Shown piece after piece: positions 58,463 to 64,000 of a DNA stretch of 64,000 bases; the stretch's first letter is position 1, and every line of letters begins with the position of its first letter. The position numbers and the translations under genes are program-made. The DNA is from Isoetes taiwanensis (taxonomy: Eukaryota; Streptophyta; Lycopodiopsida; Isoetales; Isoetaceae). The notes below the pieces were generated by a model. It was given only the letters and a program-made list of their open reading frames with translations, was not told where the DNA came from and made no database searches. Location: NCBI GenBank assembly GCA_021234155.1, contig JAJEKV010000028.1:4484567-4548566 (forward strand), in the 5' to 3' direction.

Positions 58463-59250
58463 CTTTTCCGCAACCAACAAGATGCCTGACATCATGTTTC
58501 CTACTGCTTTGTTACTAGTTTCTATTTTTAGTTGTGCATGATCAACCGTTGTGATCTAGCCGTTGGAATATGTGACGTGTCCATGATCTGCAACACTAGC
58601 GTCCACTGTCACCATGCCCCTAACCACACGTCCTGGTAATCGAGGCCAGGGTTTGCGAGATTTATTGTCTCGCGAACACGCTATAAGAGCCACCTGTTGC
58701 GCACCTGAATGGTACTGCAGGCCTGACTGTCTCTCACGAACGGGCCACATCCCATTATATCGGCTTCGCGTCTATACCGTGGTTGCGGGCCTAGATGCCA
58801 CCTATGAGACCTATGCCTCCAGCTATCGAGGTACTCGCCAACGGTCACCCTTGTCAATTTGGCCGGCCTTCGCCAAAGTATGAGCCGATCTTCTTAAGAC
58901 ATTCCCAATTCCGCTATCTAGAACATCCAAATTGCCTAAACATTCTCTGCCCCAACTGCAGGAAAGGCAATTTGCCATTAAAGCTCCGATTTTTGGGAAT
59001 CCGGAACAACCAGTTATGGTACAATGGCATCATTCTAGTTATGGGTTTAAATTGAGTGCTCGAGCATCCTCTCTTCCATTCCGATCAATCCTCTGGGGAC
59101 ACCAAGCGCCACAGGTAAGCGCCCATGTTTTGTCATGTCTTTGGTCTTCATTTGCCGATGAATTCATGCTTTCTCTTTGGCAGATCAGAAGGATCAGCTA
59201 TGGATTTTTCAAGAAGAATGAGAGCAGGCAAAGTCTGAATCCGATCTGAT
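58454..59250 (+). mobile_element. 3' LTR of the copia element, right end uncertain
   Basis: Begins TGTTGCTGAC after the polypurine tract. A TATAAGAG box lies at about 58681, as expected for U3. The rest is rather GC-rich with short overlapping ORFs and shows donor-like (ACAG|GTAAGC, 59115) and acceptor-like (TTGGCAG, 59183) sites. No CA end with target duplication could be fixed. The ORFs at 58614-59249 match nothing I know and are taken as LTR or flank. Confidence 0.5.
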
Positions 59251-59970
59251 ACATTGTCAGATTGTGGTTACAGAAGGAGATAATGTGCTCTTCCAGAGCT
59301 CGGTTGGTTATTGATTACAGCCTCTTTGTACAGAAGGCCTATACTGGACGATCCCCTCCTTCCCTTCCTTTTGTTTTCTGTTATCTGTTGGCCACTGTGC
59401 CACAACTGATATAGCCCCCTCGGCTTCTTTTGCCTAAGGGCAAAATTTTGTGTAATCAGGAAAAGCTAGGCATTGCAAAGTTGTGTCATGTGTTCCTTGT
59501 CTGGTTGTGTCATTTGTTTACTTGTGTGAATGACATTAATTCTGTCCACAATAGAGTCTTAAACAGACAAAGGAGCCTCTAGCCACCAGGTATATTTTGC
59601 ATAATTTATATAGCTAATTGATTGTACTTAGAGTTGCACTATTATCCACTATACCCAGATGAGACACGACAAAATGACTATTGCATTGGGAATCTAGTTG
59701 CATTGGGAATCCAGTTGCAAACAATGACCTAATGTACAATGCAGGCACTTAATTTAGAGTCTTATTCATACCTTAATTTTCTTGGATCTCATCCGAGTCT
59801 TCAGATATCTGTGCACGGTAGCTGTTAGGGAATATGCCAAATAAAATGTATACATAAAATCATGACTGTTAGAGCAGCAAGCATACCTGACTATCAGGGG
59901 GAGTTGTTATGAATGAGGTTCCCTCCCCAAACCTTGGAGTCGGCTGGGTTTCACGAGCCATCTCAGCCCT
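59251..59970. other. Intergenic, no gene seen
   Basis: T-rich sequence with many short stops. No element ends or conserved motif recognised. Confidence 0.5.
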
Positions 59971-62148
59971 CTATGTACTTGCAAATCCAACATTCATGCC
60001 CCTTGCATGGCTAATAATTGCAGGGTCCATCCCAATTTCCACCATCTCCCTTATAATCCTTGCCTTGTCTATTGCCAGATCCTGGTCATGTTGGGGTCCT
60101 GAATTGGCTGCAACATAGTTCACCCAACCCTGTGTGTCCAGCCTTAATGAATTGCGACTCTCAATGCTTACATCCTGCCCCACTCCAGCATCACCCGAGC
60201 AGATGTGTGTGTCATCTAAACTACACATGACTTGCACATCATCAACATCTTCCAAAGCCTGTGAGTTAAGATCGACACGGGGACTATATAAAGAACTAAC
60301 AGGTTGATGCATTAGGTCTCCCACAGAGGGACGTCTGAATGCTTGTAATGGCTGCTCTAGTTGGGCTCAACCCTTGCCTCATTCTTATTATCTTCACTTC
60401 CTCACTCAATAACCTTTGAAAACCAAAAACAGATGCCACTCTGGACACCCCCCTACGGTACATGAACTCCCTAAGCCTGGCAGCACTTGCTTCATTAACA
60501 ACATCAACCCTCTTCTTCCCCTCTCTCTCCTCCATGTTAAGTTGTGCCCTCTTAGCAGCCTCCTCCCTTTCAGCTTTCCTCCTTGCAGTCTCGAGCTTTC
60601 GTGTTGCCAGCTGCTCCAATTTCATTTTTTCAGCCTTTGCCCTTATTGTCTTTTTTGCTGCCAAGAGCATCACTTGATATGTGCACTTTTCCCCCCAAAT
60701 CTGAGGCAAAACTCCTCTTCCTTGCCCTCATGGCTTGTGATGGCCGCACACACGTTTGAGATGGTAGTTGCAGACTTGCTATAGACCCTCCAACATTAGT
60801 GCCACACATCTGACTTATATGAGCCTGAGAAGCCAGCACTGCACCTATATTGTATCACCAATTGCATGTGGTATGGTCCACATGCACAGATTGTTCCACA
60901 TGCTCACCAGCTTGTATATGTGTAGATTGGTCAATTTGCACATCAATTGGGAGTTGTCCTGGTAAGGCCTCCCATAGTTGTTGCAACTCTGCCATGTCAA
61001 ACCCTTCCAATTTGTCCTCTGGAAGGTTCTCTTCTCCAACCTGCTCCAACCCTTCTGCAAGATCTTCCACATGCATCCTCCCAAACCTAGTACACTCCTG
61101 GTCTGGCTTAACTTTTTCAAGGTCGAAGGGCCAAATACCAGTGCCTCTAAAACCTGTCTTGATGTTGTGAGGTGTTAGGCCACATGCAATTGACTGTGAA
61201 ATCAATTATGCTATCTCCTCCCTCCTTGGCTCTATCCTCCCTTTGCTAACCATGTAGGCAGACCTAAGCCTCTTGAATGATGCCTTGAAAGGGGCAAAGC
61301 ATGCCATATCCAAAGGTTGAAGCCTATGGGACGTGTGTGCAGGCAACATGGCAAAGTGAATGCCCTTCTCCCTTGCTGCCAATATGACTTCAAGGTCTAC
61401 ATGGCTGCCATGACCATCCAAAATGATAAGGTGAGGCTGATCTGGAGATACACCACCTGAGACTCTTGCTGCAAAATGTGATAGCCATGATTTGAACAAT
61501 TCTGATGTCATTCATCCAAGCTGAAGCCTGGACAGCCTAAATAGCACCCTCTTCACATCTTGCAATGTTGTCCTACCTCATTCGACTACCCTTAAAAATG
61601 TACATGTTAGGAATCCTATACCCCTCAGCATTTACACACCAAAATTGTAACCCACTCCCTGTTTGTTCATGACGACCTCACTCACCCTATTTAAATCCTT
61701 GAGGCTGGGAAGGCAAACTCAGCATAAATCTGCCTGAGCCCTGCATAAAAGTTGTCGAGGTTTTCCTTGGTCATGGCACGGGCCCTAGCTACATCTAGGG
61801 TTTTGCACTCCTTAGTGCAACTTCCGGGTGTCTTTGCTTAAAAAGCTTCCACCACTTACTGCCTTGTACTCTAGATATCCCACAGTTACCCCCTTCTCTA
61901 GACATCTCTATTGCCTTCTCCTTGACAACAAATAGGGTAACTCCCATTCCTTGCTCTGCTCTGCTAAGGGCACAATTGACTAACTCCTTTTCTTGGAGAA
62001 TTGTCAAGATTTGTGGATGGTTTGTTTGTTTATGGGTTGTTCTACCAAATAGCCAGTCCTGGATTGTGGGTTCTGGTATACCAGATCTCCTTGATGCCTC
62101 TCTAACCGAAATGCCAAGCTCACATACCTCTTCAAGGATGTCCCGCAT
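59971..62148 (-). pseudogene. pogo/Tigger-like (Tc1/mariner superfamily) transposase, broken
   Basis: Read on the minus strand. 62148-61795 holds an N-terminal helix-turn-helix (EVCELGISVREASRRSGIPE) and a second CENP-B/Tc5-type DNA-binding part (KWWKLFKQRHPEVALRSAKP). 61800-61690 continues ARAMTKENLDNFYAGLRQIYAEF. 61511-61206 has the DDE_1 core LIILDGHGSHVDLEVILAAR and MLPAHTSHRLQPLDMACFAP (second and third catalytic Asp). 61205-60855 has GFRGTGIWPFD, the typical end of the domain. 60709-60296 is a Lys/Arg/Glu coiled-coil tail and 60324-59971 a further tail. Between 61690 and 61512 the first catalytic block (DETG) is deleted and several stops occur, so it is dead. Element termini and TA duplication were not found. 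Confidence 0.85.
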
Positions 62149-63485
62149 TTGCTCCTCAGTCTATTGGCCTCTCATAGTCGGCCTCCTCGACATTGGACTG
62201 GTTGCAACACTGCCCTGTGGCGCCCTCTTGTGATGTTCCAACATAATATACGATACGAATACGTATATTATACGGCTATGTCACTCGTACATGTCGCCTT
62301 AACGACAAACTGTAAAGAGTTGCACCCTAGGGGGCAACTTCCTATGTTGCACATATCTATAAACATGCGCATTTAACCCCTTTGCCACATGGCAAAACCC
62401 CACATGCCCTTTTAGCCCTAACCCTAAAAGATCATGTAAAAAGAACAAAAGGGTAGTGGGCTAGGCCTGATGGTTTGCCACTGCGCGTGGGAATGGATTG
62501 ATTGTGAAATTTATAAGGACTAAACTGGTTCTATCTTAATGGATATACTGGATTTGGGTGTAAATATAGATTTATAAAGCCTTGATGTGTTAACAAGACC
62601 TATTGAGTTTGATTGCAAATAATTGTGGATCATCGGTACAGATCTTGAAACACCCAGAATTATGCATTAGGCTATGTTAGCCCTATAGGATCGATGCTAA
62701 AGAATGGTTTCCATGTGAAGAGCAGGTCAATGATATCTGTTACAGGAGATGGCTTCATAAAGGTTATGCTTTAAGCTAAGGGTAAGTATAACTTGATATT
62801 ATTATGACAAAAAAGACATGGTGGTTGTTCTAAGAAAAGCGTAGATAGAAATAGTGTGATATAGAAAAAATGTCGTAAATCGTTCACTATCACCTTATTT
62901 GGAGGATTTATAAGGATTCCCATGTTTGTGAAGGTTATAAAGTGATTTTTAGAACAAAGCAATTTGATCAAGGATTGGGTAAGTAGAGAATTATGTGAAA
63001 CATTTAAATCGTGACAACTTGGAAGATTAGTTGAGCCATTTGTGGATGTATAATAAGAAAAGTAAATTCTTCTATATTGTGGACGTTGATTAAAATCACG
63101 ATAGACTTGGTGGTAGTAAGCAGATGGTAGTAAGTCCTAGCAAGCAGCTATTGCAGTTTAGAATGGATACATGATTGGAACATGAGCATTGAGTAACAAT
63201 GAATGACCATGTGAATTTACCTCAAAAAAGCACCTAGTCCAATAGCTTGGTTCTTGCCACTGACTAGGGGAAGATAATGAGTTTATGGGAACTCACAAAT
63301 TATGATCTGACTACACTAGGGTAATGAGCTAAAGCTAATGAGATATTGAATAAATTAAATGGCACAATAATAATAATTAATGAAATTATTACTTTGAGAC
63401 TAAAGTGTGATCTAGATGAAGGGGTGAGAATTATGACTTACCATGATCCAAATATTGAGACCTTTGAGAATCACGGCGTATTAGG
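62149..63485. other. Intergenic, no gene seen
   Basis: Only short ORFs. 62245-62276 has a small imperfect palindrome (TAATATACG ... CGTATATTA). 62400-63480 is AT-rich without recognisable content. Confidence 0.5.
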
Positions 63486-63490
63486 CTAGA

Positions 63491-63672
63491 GATATCCCCA
63501 TACGACATCAAATATATATGGGGATATCTCCCAATTGCAAGTAAATGCTACAACCATTGCTGCCAAAGCAAACCTGCAGAGCTTTGTTCGTTGACATAGA
63601 CCACGTATGGGGATATCTCTCAATTGCAAGTAAATGCTGCAACCATTGCTGCCAAAGCAAACATGCAAAGCT
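63491..63672 (+). repeat. 89-bp tandem repeat with GATATCCCCATA inverted ends
   Basis: 63517-63583 and 63606-63672 are direct copies starting TATGGGGATATCTC and running through CAATTGCAAGTAAATGCT to GCAAACxTGCAxAGCT. Just upstream, 63491-63502 (GATATCCCCATA) is the reverse complement of the start of the first copy, forming a 38-bp hairpin. Confidence 0.85.
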
Positions 63673-64000
63673 CGTCAAATTGGCAGGCTCGTCATAACCA
63701 CCAAAGTAAAATTATTAGCATGGTATATGGTGTTAGATGCAAGTAATTTGAGGAAATCATGGAGATTTGACGTCATTGCACCAAAGTGAGGCATGGTTTA
63801 TAAACACGTTATATAAGCTGCTTAGTTGCAAGCAATGCCATCAGGTAATTTCAGTGGAAAGCTCCTGGCCGTAGTGGTCTTTATGTTGCTTGCATCTACT
63901 ACATGTACATCTATGTGCTAAATATAACTTCTTATCTTGCATTTTTAGGAATATATAAAATAAGATGTAAAATCTTGACGCGCAGGTAGAATATGCAATG
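63673..64000. other. Right edge, nothing recognised
   Basis: AT-rich sequence to the window end, without a gene or repeat that I can support. Confidence 0.4.

Noticed and set aside
58614-59249. Protein-coding gene downstream of the copia element
   Set aside because: Three overlapping frames, no known domain, and a position inside or next to the 3' LTR. The splice-like sites are not enough.
60416-60784. Plus-strand ORF of 122 codons
   Set aside because: Antisense of the Lys/Arg/Glu-rich transposase tail. Leu/Ser-rich composition is the expected shadow.

Overview
This is nuclear DNA of a land plant, most likely a fern or a gymnosperm. Pointers are a plant-only EDM2-type gene split into many small exons with one 2.2-kb intron, a PLS-type PPR relic whose wording resembles the large fern/lycophyte PPR families, plant Ty1-copia and LINE relics, and long AT-rich gene-poor stretches. 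No rRNA gene, CRISPR array, organelle insertion or bacterial-style gene is visible. The taxonomic call is inference from style, not from a search.

Layout. 1-5570 is non-coding, A/purine-rich, and built from degenerate direct copies about 1.7 kb apart. 5571-17605 is a 12-kb head-to-tail satellite of about 30 modules (unit about 430 bp). Every module carries a tRNA-like A box and B box, as in the head of a tRNA-derived SINE. Its 3' end is organised as a 610-620 bp higher-order dimer. 17606-22400 is gene graveyard: more purine-rich repeat, a MITE with perfect 87-bp inverted ends (18772-19158), one intact exon of agmatine deiminase, and a decayed subtilase. A small DUF7722-like ORF lies at 22392-22607.

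22977-28491 is a LINE (plus strand) split by two younger insertions: a 5'-truncated, inverted LINE of another lineage with a 9-bp target duplication (24138-26182), and a 284-bp MITE with TA duplication (27192-27475). 31200-32800 is a decayed Ty1-copia 3' half.

The only clearly intact genes are on the minus strand. One is a 261-codon unknown protein (32996-33781). The other is an EDM2-like chromatin protein (34535 to about 42602), for which a 16-exon model with an open frame and consensus splice sites can be read. 43-50.9 kb is mostly unrecognised intergenic DNA with an ABCB-transporter scrap and members of a dispersed repeat. 50.9-52.7 kb is a frameshifted PPR pseudogene. 54.36-58.46 kb is a second, younger Ty1-copia element without a 5' LTR. 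59.97-62.15 kb is a broken pogo/Tigger-like transposase. 62.2-64 kb holds a short tandem repeat and nothing else recognised.

The window is mainly a record of repeat turnover. The part least explained by known families is the SINE-headed satellite, with its CpG-centred and patchwork variation.
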